From: Adiantum capillus-veneris
Lineage: Eukaryota > Streptophyta > Polypodiopsida > Polypodiales > Pteridaceae
Assembly: GCA_014529385.2 (NCBI GenBank)
Contig: CM043960.1
Location: 119,978,543 to 120,042,542 of the forward strand
Reading direction: 5' to 3'
DNA length: 64,000 nucleotides
Part shown: positions 33,529-45,079 of the stretch, in pieces
Layout of the letters: each line of letters starts with the position of its first letter
How positions within the stretch are numbered: position 1 is the stretch's first letter
The notes under the pieces: generated by a model
What the model was told of the DNA's origin: nothing
Database searches by the model: none
What the model saw: the letters and a program-made list of their open reading frames with translations, nothing else
Position numbers and translations under genes: made by a program

Positions 33529-33887
33529 TGTCATAAAAACTAATATCTAATTCTCCTAAATTATTTTCTCATGTTAAACTGATCATTTAATATGGGAAAG
33601 TGCCAGGGGAGAAAAAGCTAGAATATTGGTTAAGTTGGCAGACCGGCCACAGTAGGGATCCAAAGGGGGGGCCATCTACAAAAGAGCAATGTGAAACAAT
33701 GGGCTTAAAAGACCCTAAGGTTCAGCCCATTAAGACTTCCAAAATGCTAAGGTTCCAAAATTCAAAGGTTGTGTCCAAAGGTCAACCATTAGGGAAATTG
33801 GATGCTTTGTGTGTGTCCCAAAAGTCTTCATGCATCCCTACATAGGAGGGGGAGAGCCCTAGTTGTAGGAGATGAGAGAGAAACTCT

Positions 33888-33932
<45 letters not shown>

Positions 33933-35123
33933 GCTCCCTTTACACAAAGGGAATGAGGGACACATGTCAGATCCCTAACCTAGATGCCCACAAGGTGTAC
34001 TCAAATCCTATTGGATGACCTTGGAGGTGGACCAATGAGAATTAGGCTAGAGTAAATCTAGTTTAATCAATTTAAAAACACTTAATAAAAGAACCTATAA
34101 GAATTAAGCTCGGTAGAAGACTATTGGACAGTCTCCCAAGGGGTCCAATGAGCATTCAGTAGCCCAATGGCTTGCCTGATTCCTATTGGTCAGGAGGCAA
34201 AGGGGTCCAATGAGAGTTTAGTTGCATTTATTAATTACCTAAAGCTCTCACAAAAGGCGAAAGGGGGACACATGTCAGAAGGCTATCACTTATACTGCTT
34301 AGTTTCCATTGGCTGAGGCTGTGAAGTTCCAATAGGATGTGAGCATGAGCAAATAGCAAGAGGGGTCTACCAAGAGAGTGAGGGGGCTGATTTTCAAAGG
34401 CATTATTGACTTACACACTCACACAATCTGTGTGTGAAGCAAGAAGACTCTCTCTCTCCTTCTCAAGCTTTAATGGAAAGCTTACCACCTACTCCAAGCT
34501 TGTGAGAAGGGAGGCCTACACCAGCAACTCTTGGCTTTGTGATGCAAATCCAACCAAGAGCCAAGCTTCAATGCATGCTCATCTCCTCTACCATGCTAAT
34601 TATTAAGCTAAGCTATGCTAATATGAGTGATTATGTGAGGAGATGTACATCTTTCTCGTAAGAATGCTCCTTCTTCCTCTCAATCTACTCTCATACCCTG
34701 CTAGCTCTCACCATCTTCGAAGGTGTGTGAGGTCTTGGGTCTAAGACCGTGAGAGAATTGATGTTGTGTTTCATAAGTGTTGTGCTTGGTGCTTGAAGTT
34801 TCCATCTTCGTAGAAACTATAATAATTGAACGAACACAAAGAATTGTACTGTAAAATGTCTCTCTTGATGGGAGAAACCATAATACAAAGCCTTTTGGAG
34901 GGGGGACTGGCTCCATGCAAATCCGGTCCTCAATTGTTGTCAATTGCTTAATTTCTCTCTTTTGAAGTATTGTTCATGGTATCTAACTAGGTGTTATACT
35001 TTGTGTTGCTCTCTCCACCCAAGCACCCTTGTTATTCCCATTAGGAATCTATTCTAATGAAATTCTCACTATGTTCATGCTACTTTCCGCTGCACAAAAG
35101 TTGTTAGGCCATTAAATGTTACA
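33529..35123 (+). repeat. B3 5' LTR
   Basis: Starts TGTCATAAAAAC and ends ATGTTACA, 1595 bp, matching the B2 LTRs with more differences than those show between themselves. A (CA)n tract lies at about 33889-33931. The primer site TGGTATCAGAGC follows at 35125-35136. Confidence 0.9.
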
Positions 35124-35535
35124 TTGGTATCAGAGCACAAGGTTTCTCTATTCTTGCTCAAGAAAGGAGGTCCTCAAGCTAGCTATAAGTGGTTGGTATT
35201 ACTAATTGCATGTGAGTAAGTAGAATAGGGATTTTTCAGCCTTCCAGTGCGCCTGCCTTTGTGCAGAGAACGGGGCATCACCGTCGAGAGCTATGGTCTT
35301 AATAGTGGAGTCCTACGGGGCTATGGCTTAACCACTATTGAGCTATTAGAAGCTTGACAGGAGATGGTGCTGTTTTGGTGTTGAACGACCCTCTCTTCTA
35401 TTCCTTGAAATTAATGGTATTTGAGCCACGGGTACAGTAGCTTGAGTGCTTTTTCTAAAGGGGTAAAGAGGAGTAGCAACTAGGGCTTGAAGTGCCAAAG
35501 TACACCTAAAAGGTTTACACCTAAAATTTTTTAGA

Positions 35536-37072
35536 ATGGCTGACAATAGTAAAGAGAGTGAAATTAATGTTGATAACTTTGATTTTTCTAATGAGCAGGC
35601 TACTAATGATGCCCCTATGCTTGTGAACTACCTAGTTTCTAGGCTTCAACAAGCTATGGGTAATCCATCCCTCCAAAGTGAAGTGCAACGGTAGCTTCAT
35701 GCTCATGGGATTCTCCAAGCTCCCCACCATGACAAGAGAGCACCTAGGAAGCCTCCTTGTGAGACTTCCAAAAGAGGTCTCTCTCTGATTCGGGAAGAAG
35801 AAGAGGATCCATATGAAGGGCCCAAAAATTTACTCCTTGATGACGCATCTCCTTCTCAAAGGAGAAATCAAGAGCCTCCACCAAAGGAACGAGAAAGAAG
35901 TGAGTCTCCCGCCATCTCGGTGGAGATGGCTCCACGAAGACAGCGGGATAAACACTCTCCATACCCTCCAAAACAGAGAAGACCATCACACACTTCTCCA
36001 CACCATAGTTCAAAGAGGGATGATGAAAACCAAGAGAGGAAAAAGGTGAGAAAGAGTACACCCTCTTCTCCATCTTCTTCATCCTCTTCCTCTTATAAAA
36101 GTGATGGTCAAGACCAAGAAGATCAAGACAAGAAAAAGGCGAGAAAAAGGTCACCCTCTTCTCCACCTTCTTCAAATTCTTCATCTTTTGAAGAATGTAA
36201 TGGTGCAACTTTTGAACCATCAAAAAGAAAAGGCCATAGGAAGTCCTATGCCGTGTGGAAGAGGTCGTCCAAGCTCAAGAAGTTCAAGAGGGAGGGAAGA
36301 GCATCTCTTTCCTTACCTATGATAGCACCGACAAAGTCTTGGCCTTTATCCAGCAATTCGAGGCGGTGTTTGGAGATGAGGGCTTCACGGAGTCCTCTAA
36401 GCTACGCCATGTAGCTATGCACTTTCAAAGGTCCTCCAGGCAATGGTGGTCTAGCCTACAAGCCAACGCTGAAGTGCCACAAACATGGAAATCTTTTAGA
36501 GCTTCCATTATGAAGCAGTTTTTGGCCACTGATGCCAAAGACAAAGTACTCACCGAATGGCGAAGCTTGAAGCTCTCTCCCTACGAATCCATTCACAAAT
36601 ATGTAGACATGTTTTGGGACTTACAACTCAAAGCCATTGTCTTCAACAAGTTGGATTTTGGAGAGAAAAAGCAACAATTTTGTGCGCGCTTTACTGAAGA
36701 AATGACGGAGTATGTCAACTCCCAAAGGCCACGCACCATATCGGTGGTTATACACCATACTATGGTGGCTTCTCGAATCAATTTCCAAACGAGGGCTAAA
36801 AGAAATTCTAAGCCCACACAAAAAAAGGGTTCCAATGAGCCTAAGGGGAAGGACAATGTCCAAAATCTCCTAAGGGAAACTCCAACAAAGCTAACGAGAA
36901 GGGAGTTTACAAAGGCAAAAAATACTCTCTCCTGAAGAGCTCGAGCGTTATCGCAAGGATAACCGTTGTTTCAAGTGCGGCGAGCAAGGGCATGTGTACC
37001 GTGCTTGTCCCCAAAAGAACACCCGCCATGAACCTCCTAGAGCTACCTTGGTAAAAATCCAAGAGGAGGAAA
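35536..37072 (+). pseudogene. gag: B3 gag
   Basis: Starts at ATG 35536 (MADNSKESE). It is stopped early by TAG near 35691 and by frame changes near 36290 and 36930. The Arg/Ser linker (35930-36240), capsid-like part (36255-36770) and zinc knuckle [14 protein letters not shown] (about 36971-37012) are recognisable. At the site where B2 has TGA (11218), B3 has CGA, supporting that B2 gained a nonsense mutation. It is truncated by the junction with C2. Confidence 0.85.
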
Positions 37073-38536
37073 CAAGTAGGATCTAAACTTCCTTATCGCA
37101 AACATGAGAGAAAGCATCATGAGTTCTGCTTCTGTGTAGTCTCTCTCCAAAGCATTCATGACCCTACTAGCAAAGTAGATGGGTCGCATCCTTGTACTGT
37201 GGGGATCTTGTTGTAGCAACAGAGCACCAATTGTTTCCCTTCCAACACTAGAGCTAACAAAGAATGTGTACTCCCAACAAGGAGGCATGAGTGTTGGTAG
37301 CTCTGACAAAATGACTTTAATGTTACAAAAATACTCTTCAAGCTCATCAGACCATGCAAATTCTAATTGTTGTGTCAACTTTTGCAAAGGATGAAGCAAC
37401 TCCGAGGCTAAGTGAATGAAGCGTGACATATACTTCACCTTCTGAATGAAAGAGATGACCTCCTTAAGACTCTTCGGTGATGGGAGCTCAATAAGAGCCT
37501 TTGCCTTTGAAGGATCCACCTCAATGCCTTTATAGGAAACCTTGTGACAGAGAAAGATCACTTCATCCTCACCTATGTGGCACTTGTCGGGGTTGAGTTG
37601 ACCTCCCATGTCGTAGAGCTTCTTTAAACCTTCTTCTACCCTTTGTAGATGCAATGATTTTGAGCTATAAATGCAAAAATCATCAATTTCTACCCTAATT
37701 GACTTTCCAAAGAATGCTTGAAACACCATGTTCATGAAACGTTGGAATGTTGCAGGAGCATTTGTCAGACCAAATGGCATGACTCTAAAAGCATAACAAC
37801 CCTAAGGAGTGATAAAGGTTGTTTTCAATTGATCTTCCAATGCGATACCTATTTGAAAGTAGCCTGAGTAGCCATCACACACAGTGTACTTCTCATGACC
37901 AGCTACCTCATTTAGTATCTCATCCTGAAATGGGAGGGGAAAGTGATCTCTTTTTGTTGCCTCATTGAGTGGACGGTAATCCACACACACCCTCCACTTT
38001 CCGTTTTTCTTAGGAGTGACAACAACGGGAGAGACCCACTCTGAATTCTCCACTGGATAAATAAAACCTACTGCTAGAAGCTTTCTTACCTCCTTGAGTA
38101 AAGCCTGCTCCTTGATGACTCCTAGCCTTCGTAGCTTCTGAGCCTTAGGTGTGGCCTCTGGCTTCAACTCAATTTTGTGTTGAACAGCATCTACTCCACG
38201 CACATCGGTGTAGTCTTTAGCAAAAAGCCTAGGAAATTTCCTTAGCACACATTTGAACTCTCTCTTTCATCCTTTGTAAGTGTTGTAGATAGCATACCTT
38301 CTAGCATTCTTTTCATCTTCCACTTTTTGGTTCTCTTGGGAACCTACCTCCTCCAAACCTTGACAAGAGGTCTCTTGGTTGGTTGGCTTAAACCTTACCC
38401 CCATGACTTCGATCGAAGACTCCTCTTCAGTAATGCTGCCGCTACTTTCTTCTTCTGAAGTGTTATCGGTCCAACCTTCTTCCGTCTCACTTTGAGATGA
38501 TTCTTCATGGAGCTCCTCTTGGCGTTGCTCCTTCAT
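37073..38536 (-). pseudogene. pol: C2 reverse transcriptase and RNase H start
   Basis: One minus-strand frame with stops at 38264 (TGA) and 37801-37803 (TAG, where TPWG is usual, so TGG to TAG). RT motifs are in order: [47 protein letters not shown] and the catalytic VEIDDFCIYS. RNase H follows (FFVSSSVGRETIGAL), with the same loss of its first Asp as in C1. The N-terminal 90 residues (38267-38536) form a Glu/Ser-rich linker. The frame is +1/-1 relative to gag-protease. It ends at the breakpoint at 37073. Confidence 0.85.
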
Positions 38537-38552
38537 GTCAAAGACAACCTTC

Positions 38553-40133
38553 TTATGATTGTCGCTTCCTGCAAATTAGCTTTCCACTCTCCCAATCCTG
38601 CAAAGCTCGCATTTTCATTAGCCATGGTCTCCCTAGGATAAATGGGTAACCATTTCCTTTGGTAGACATGACATAGAAATCCACTGCCTTCTTAATGCCA
38701 AAGGCCTCCACAAAAATATTTTTACAAATGCCTACGCACCTAGCCTTGCTATTGTTTGCCATCTCGACCTTAATTTCAGGTGTCTCATGGATGTGCATGC
38801 CTAGTTTTTGCATGAGTCCCTCTATCATGATGCAAATTTGTGCACCCCCATCCACTAGACCTTTCCTAACCAATCTACCTTTTATGTAACAATCTAGCAC
38901 AGGTGTAATGTCCTCATTCATTTCAGCTTGTGCAATTTTTACAACAGGCACACTCTCTTTTACCTTTCTCCTAGTGCTAACTGCCCTTGTTAAATCCCTC
39001 CTAACTTGTGGACATAATGCAAGAAATTGAGGCCATGAGATATCAGGACCCTTACCTCTCATGTCTTCCAACAGGTTGTATGGAGCCATTCCATGTCCAA
39101 GAGGAAAGTCTTGGAGGTTGATACGACGTCGAGTCCTCTTAGCTTCCTTGGTCTCCTTTGACTTCTTTCCTCGTCCATGGTCACTTTGTGATGTAACTCC
39201 TTCTTTCTCCTTACCTTTCCCTCGGCCACGCTTAATGCCATTTGCTTCCATGTCAACCTCTCTTGAATTTGTCACCTCTACCACATGCACGTTTGGGTCT
39301 GGCAAAGGTGGAACTCCTTCCACTCCTTGTGGAGGTGGTCTTGCTCCATTTGGCCTTTGTATAAGCCGTGGTTGCTGACTAGTTCCTTCACCTGCATTCA
39401 TCACTGGGTAATTCAAGTTAGGTCTCCCTGGCTCCCCACGGGGCCAAGGACAATTATACATCCCATGTCCATGCTCACCGCAATTCCAACATTGCAAGAC
39501 TCTCCTAGGTCGTGGGTCTCGCTCTTCAGACTTCTTTGCTTGTCCCTTTGGACCTACAGCTTGTGCAAGGTGAATTGACAAGCTGCTTAAAGATTCATTT
39601 AACTTCTCAATCACTTCCACCGTTACCTCAGGAAGCTCCTTAGATGTTGATGCTTGTGACTTACCTTTGGGTCTAAGACCTTCTATTGGAACCTCCCCCC
39701 TTAAGCACTTGAGTTTCCTATATTTCTCAGCAGCCCTAGTTTCAGCTGCATCAAAGGTAGCAGGTGCACCCGCCTCAACTTTTACCTTAAGGTCAGGAAA
39801 GAGTCCGGCTATGAACCTTTCCTTCTTTAGAAATTCTGCACCATCACCAGGGTTAGCAACATTTCGTATCCATAGAGCCCAAAGACGTAGAAACTCTTGC
39901 TTGTACAAGTAGTAGTCATCTAAGTCTTTTTGCTTATGAGAAACAATGTCTTGCCATAATTTCAGAGTGTTTTGGGGATCAAAGAAGTATTTCTTGAAAT
40001 GATTCAAAACTTCCGTGTAATTCCCTTTAACTTCCTCAGGCAAAGAGTCAAACCAAGTGTCTTTCCTAAGGACCACCTCAAACATTTCTACACGTTCTTG
40101 ATCAGTTACTATCCTCTTGATACGGCAAGACAT
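38553..40133 (-). CDS. gag: C2 gag-protease
   Basis: A 526-codon open frame from ATG 40133. Residues 20-145 are the retrotransposon gag domain (WFDSLPEEVKGNYTEVLNHF, and RFIAGLFPDLK). A CCHC zinc knuckle CWNCGEHGHGMYNC is at 215-228. A Pro-rich then Lys/Arg-rich linker follows. The protease shows GLVDGGAQICIM near residue 441, with DGG in the DSG position, and FILGRPWL near 505. The frame is unbroken, unlike the adjacent pol. Usual Tat gag-pro proteins are similar or larger, and the true N terminus may lie in an earlier exon or start. Confidence 0.85.
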   Translation of the reverse strand: MSCRIKRIVTDQERVEMFEVVLRKDTWFDSLPEEVKGNYTEVLNHFKKYFFDPQNTLKLWQDIVSHKQKDLDDYYLYKQEFLRLWALWIRNVANPGDGAEFLKKERFIAGLFPDLKVKVEAGAPATFDAAETRAAEKYRKLKCLRGEVPIEGLRPKGKSQASTSKELPEVTVEVIEKLNESLSSLSIHLAQAVGPKGQAKKSEERDPRPRRVLQCWNCGEHGHGMYNCPWPRGEPGRPNLNYPVMNAGEGTSQQPRLIQRPNGARPPPQGVEGVPPLPDPNVHVVEVTNSREVDMEANGIKRGRGKGKEKEGVTSQSDHGRGKKSKETKEAKRTRRRINLQDFPLGHGMAPYNLLEDMRGKGPDISWPQFLALCPQVRRDLTRAVSTRRKVKESVPVVKIAQAEMNEDITPVLDCYIKGRLVRKGLVDGGAQICIMIEGLMQKLGMHIHETPEIKVEMANNSKARCVGICKNIFVEAFGIKKAVDFYVMSTKGNGYPFILGRPWLMKMRALQDWESGKLICRKRQS

Positions 40134-40840
40134 CTTGAAATTCGCTAGAAATAATTATGCATCCTCTCCAGGCTCTCCAAAGAAAAGAGGATATCCAGAC
40201 ATTTGGCGTTGGCTCTCCATTGAATTGATTTCAAAGTGACGCGTTTTTGTTTTTTCTTTCTTTAAAAGATTTACACAATAATATTTTCTAAATTGTAATC
40301 TATTCTACAACAAAATAAAAATATTCACATCAAATGACCTATGATAATCAATAAGAGGTAGATTGACAGGGTTTGGTGACGCGATAATTTCTCCTACTCT
40401 TTGGGCACCAAACATGAATACCATACGTTGTTGAAAATGGATTTTTCTACTAATTGCAATGTTTATTCTAATGTGTGGAGGGAAATGGAAGGGGAAAACC
40501 TCTATTCCTGGGCCATTATCCATGGTCTATGCATGACCTAATGCTCAAAACAAAACAAAAAATATAGACGTCCAAACTAAGGTCGTACCTAATCAGAGGC
40601 AAAATAAAAGGGTTTACTGAAGCGTTTATCTCGGCCAACCTAAGAGGACCTAAAATCCTACGAATTACTCGCTGAAACTGCAACTTAGTACTAACAATTA
40701 TGTGTACCTTTTGCCTTGCAATGGGAATGAAAGGATCATACAAATTCTCGTGATTGATGCAACCTACTTGACAATGGGAATGAAAGGATCATACAAATTC
40801 TCGTGATTCACAAGCCTTTCCTCAGTGGGGGCACCAAAAT
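40134..40840 (-). other. C2 leader with diverged tandem duplication and primer site
   Basis: Next to the LTR end (ACCGCCTCA) the minus strand reads ATTTTGGTGCCCCCACTGAG. The primer site is probably TGGTGCCCCCACTGAG; the tRNA is not identified. A perfect 36-bp repeat (from GACAATGGGAATGAAAGG) lies at about 40718-40753 and 40772-40808. Two diverged units of about 239 bp (about 40310-40520 and 40545-40745) translate on the minus strand to alignable pieces (for example NLPLIDYHRSFDVNIF and ILPLIRYDLSLDVYIF), showing an old duplication. These frames are probably not genes. Confidence 0.6.
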
Positions 40841-41099
40841 TGAGGCGGTCCGGGGCAGGCAACAAGAAGAGCAACCTCTAGACACCCTTCAAGGTTCCCG
40901 TGCTGCTCAATGGGGCTGGGGCACAACACAACACAAACCAAAACATCAAACCCACAGCCAAATCCCAACTACACAAGGGGCACCACCTAGTTTAAGAGCG
41001 AACTAGGACGCAAAAGAGGAAAATCGTTAGGGCAACCCACAAACAAGCAATGAATTTACACTAACCCTAATACCAATGGAACACTCTCACACACTAAAA

Positions 41100-41171
<72 letters not shown>

Positions 41172-43465
41172 TGTACAACTTAGCTTCAACTTTATATTTT
41201 GCACAAAAAGGAACTTAGAGCTTGCGGAATCAAGTGACAAGATTTGGTTATAGCATCACTAGCACATTGTCTTAGGGTTATGGGAGCCCACTCACCATCC
41301 ACCCTCTTACAATGGTAGCCAAAATATACCCAATGAATCACAAGTAACAAAACAACAACCTTCAATGAAACAAGTCACCTTATGAAGCTGAATGAGTTTG
41401 CCAAGCCAAATTGGAGGAGAAGCGTGAGCCTTTGGACATGAATTGCACCCACAACTACCAATTCATTGATGTTGGGGTAGATACAACAATGGTAGGAAGA
41501 ATATCTTCTACTCGCACTCACTCAAACTAGCTCAAGCTTTTCTATGCACCAAGGTGATGGTGTATAGAAAGCTTACTCTCTCTTTACAACCAAGATAGAA
41601 CTGGCGTGTGATACGCTCAATCTAGTGTGCAATGGTATATTGATGTCTTTTACAAGGAGGAATGGGTTCTATTTATAGGTTTTAGAAGCCTTGATTAGGA
41701 TTAAGCCTAATCAATTTTATTAGGAAAGATCAAGGATTATGAATTTTTATGAATTTCAAATGAGAATGGGTCTCTCTTTTCTCTTGAGTCACATGGATGT
41801 GGGCTCAAGTAAGAGAATTATTGATGTGGTGAAAGGAGAGAAACTTCCATCGAAGTGAGTGAATTTGGTTTACTTGTGCGGTTGCCTACTCCATATGTTG
41901 ATAGTGTGGGTGCATTTTTACCAGAGAAGTTAGTTGTTAGTGGTAATAATCACTAGAATTGTTAGTGATACATTTACAATGGGTAGGATGAGTTGATTTG
42001 ATGAAGGAAGAGGGGTGAATTAAAAGAGAATCATTGAGATGGTGAAGCTTTGAAGAAGCTTGAACTCACCCTTGTGTAGATTGTGGAAAAAATGACCGCT
42101 GGTCTTCTTCTCTTCTTTACGCCGCCGCCACGGTTGACCACCACGATGAAAAGAGGATTTATTGATGAAAAATCCTCAATTTTCAGAAGTTATCATGGTT
42201 AAGATGCTGAATTTTAGATATTTTTAGGAGAGGTAAATGAAATTGTAACATAGAAGCAATAGAGAGAGACATGGAGAGGGTGTATGTATGTAGAGGTTCA
42301 TAAAAGAACTATAGGGATGAGAGAGAAGGGTAATGGTGAAGAGGGTGGGAGAAGCCATGGAAATTGCAGGTTTGAGTGAGGGAAGGAGAGGGAGGGATGT
42401 GTAAGAGTGAGTAGGTGTGTGGAAGGGTGAGAGAAGACTAAGGGCTACTTGTGAGAAAAGTGGGCAGACTTGGGTCCACTCAAAAAATCATAGCTCACCG
42501 CTGGTAGCTCCAAAAATCATGAAAAAATTTGAGATCATTATTCAGAGCGTGGGCTACATTTTCTCTTTGGACCACCGCTCCAAATTCGGAGTGGAGATAA
42601 GTGCCAAAATTCTCACCAAAAAGCCTGTTTTTTATGCCTGCAAAAGTCTTTTAGTGGCCCCCTCCTTTGTTGAATTTGTACAATGCATCCAAGAGTGAGC
42701 CCCTCCTTTGTCATATTATAATACAAAGCATCCAAGTTGCCCTTGACCCATGCATGGAGGAGGATTATTGGTGAATAAAGAAATATATACATGGTGGGAC
42801 TAGTGTATGGACTATTCATGGACTTTAGCTCAATGAGCACATGGTGTTAGAATAATGAGTAAAAATAATAATAAAAATATGGAGGAGTTATGGATATGGA
42901 AAGATATTGGAATCATATGATATGGTCCCTCCTTGAATTATTTTGGGTGAAAGAGGAAAAGGTATGCAAGTAAATAATATAATAAAAGTAACCAATGAGT
43001 AGAAATCAATTTTTTTTTTCACGAGGGTGAGGGTGAAAATGTGGGAGTGATTTGTATAAAGGAAAAATATGAGGTTAGAGTATGTACAATATTGGCAAAA
43101 AATATAATTATGGTGTAAGAGAATGAAAGAAGGTGTACATAGGTTTAATAAAACACACACCTAAGTAGAATATTTAAATAAAATACCAAAATAATTATAA
43201 AAAATCCCTATATTTAGGCCATATATACAATGAAATATTTACACACAAAGAGGCCATAATATACTTTTATTTTTTTTATTTTTTTGGCTCAACTAGCCCA
43301 GTGACTAGCTAGCTGAAGGTTTTTAAGAAGATATGGGAAAAGCCCCGTAACTCACACACGCCTATGTACAGCGAAATGGTAGGGATAGCCATAGCGTTTG
43401 GGTGAATTTGGTAGGGTGGAGTAACTTACTATGGCAATTATGGAGAGCCGAAAAAACGGCTATCA
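40841..43465 (-). repeat. C2 5' LTR
   Basis: 2625 bp, with minus-strand ends TGATAGCCG (43465) and CGCCTCA (40841), matching the C1 LTR at 18109-20734. A (GA)n tract is at 41103-41168. Minus-strand frames inside do not match between copies and are not genes. Confidence 0.9.
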
Positions 43466-43570
43466 ATGTCTATATTCTAACCCTTGTTCCCGTTTATTAT
43501 CCCATATTAAATGATCAGTTTAATATGTGAAAATCATTTGGGTTGGTTAGATATTAGATATTTGATGACA
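43466..43570 (-). repeat. Tip of a B4-type LTR
   Basis: 105 bp nearly identical to 54301-54409, ending TTTGATGACA (the LTR start TGTCATCAAA on the minus strand). It is cut on its left side by C2. It shows that a B4-type LTR once continued here. Confidence 0.85.
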
Positions 43571-44081
43571 GACTTTGACTCTAGAAGTGAGTTTCTCATA
43601 AATATCCGTGATACCAGCACAACGAAAGTGTCCATGTCATTTTCCTCATGCATAATCTTTGATTTCAACTCTTTACACAAGAATGCAATTTTAGCCTCGT
43701 TGTCACTTCTGTAAAGACCACATAGAATATCCCAATTCTATTTAGCTTATTTAGCTGAGCAAATGTGATGAGTAGTAGTGTGATTCACAAATAATGAAAT
43801 CAATGAATGAGTCTGTGCATCTCTAGCATCCCAATGAGATTGCTTAGTTGTAGGGAAAATAGCTATGCAAGTAGTAACCCTACCACCATATTCTACAACA
43901 TCCTCAACATCACCTTTATCCACATAACAAGGACGGACGTCAATTCCCTAAACAAAATTCCAAATGCACTTTGACACAAAAAAATGGTGCATCATCATGT
44001 AATCCCACATTGACTATTTTCTCCATCCAATTTATCCTCAACAACAAACATCTTGAGCAAATCTATGTTGTTGTCATCCAT
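43571..44081 (-). pseudogene. Copia gag relic, block copy 1
   Basis: Minus-strand ATG at 44081 (MDDNNIDLL), then a decayed Copia gag with SHWDARDAQT, IRIGIF-type broken stretches and KIAFLCKELKSKIMHEE. It is interrupted by the B4-type LTR tip at 43570. It matches 54410-54912 closely, including the breakpoint. Confidence 0.7.
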
Positions 44082-44647
44082 GGTGAGTGTCTGCACCTGA
44101 TGTGAAAACTGCCCAAAAAGAGGACAAATGAAGTGAACCCAATACGTGCTAGTGATGCTGGCAATCAAGCTCGGGAGTATGCAACACTGTAAGGTTTCTA
44201 GTTTACGAAACCTTCAAAACTGTACTAAGCTTGAAAAACTTAATGAAAATACTATTGCAGGACTCCAACACTATTAATTTTGGTGTTTTGGAATTATAAG
44301 CAGAGCTTTACTATGTCTAGAAATTTTCAGAATCTGATTCCGATAAAAACAGGAACAGTTACGGGACCTGGAAAATTACCATAGAAATTTAATTAATAAC
44401 AAAAATTGGATGGTTTCATTTTAATCATTAGCAAAGACTTCTTTACACTAAGGTTCTAGAGTTAAATAGGAAATTCCAAATTTCATCATGGAAAATCTGC
44501 AAAAATCAAACAGGCAAATTCTGGAAGGTATGGGGTGAGTGTGGAAGCTGTGGAAACTTTCCAGGGGCATTGATGGCAAAAAAATGCGCCATTTTCAAGC
44601 TGGGGGCTGCTTGGACTAGGGGAAAGCTGCCAGATGCCCAGAAAAAG

Positions 44648-44658
44648 CTATAAATAGG
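44648..44658 (+). promoter_or_regulatory. TATA box of LTR S
   Basis: CTATAAATAGG lies about 460 bp inside the LTR. It is followed by CATTCTCTTCATATTTTG, a plausible start region for transcription into R. Confidence 0.6.
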
Positions 44659-45079
44659 ACCATTCTCTTCATATTTTGTTAGACTCGGAGGCTTGAGAAT
44701 TTCTCTCTCATCTAGGGAGAAACACTACACAGAAATCATTAGAGTTAAATCTCTAATTGATTAACCCTAACGGTAATTGACCTAATCCTTCTTAATTAGT
44801 AAGGTTAGATTAAGATAAATGGTTAATTAATCAAAGATTAGTCCTATATATGCTTCTTAAACCTCTTTAAATTAATTAATCTCTAATGATTATTATAATT
44901 CAACTTAGTCATACTAAGCTAATTACTTATCCTCTCATATTAGGACTGAAATTAGCCAATTTAACCATGAATTAATGGTAAAAATATGAATTAGGATTAG
45001 ATTAAGTTGAATTATTTATCAAAGATACATTAGACAGTTATTAATCTAGGAAAATTATCCTATAGTTTTCTGAGAAGTT

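Larger units (their letters stand above)
33529..37072 (+). mobile_element. Truncated chromovirus copy B3 (LTR, leader, gag)
   Basis: A B-family element with 5' LTR, primer site and gag. It ends at about 37072 within the sequence just after the zinc knuckle (EEET), where minus-strand Tat element C2 begins. No pol or 3' LTR is present. The breakpoint falls at a short run (AAACAAGTAG) partly shared by both partners. Confidence 0.88.
37073..43465 (-). mobile_element. Tat-lineage Gypsy element, 5' half (C2)
   Basis: A minus-strand element with 5' LTR (40841-43465), primer-site region, leader, gag-protease, RT and the start of RNase H. It is cut at 37073, where B3 begins in the opposite orientation. 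Its outer flank ATGTC (43466-43470) is continuous with a B-type LTR tip that also exists uninterrupted at 54301-54409. C2 therefore inserted into a B-type LTR. The integrase half is missing. Confidence 0.88.

Noticed and set aside
40305..40743. Two similar minus frames as a duplicated gene
   Set aside because: They lie in the C2 leader between primer site and gag; the similarity reflects a DNA duplication.
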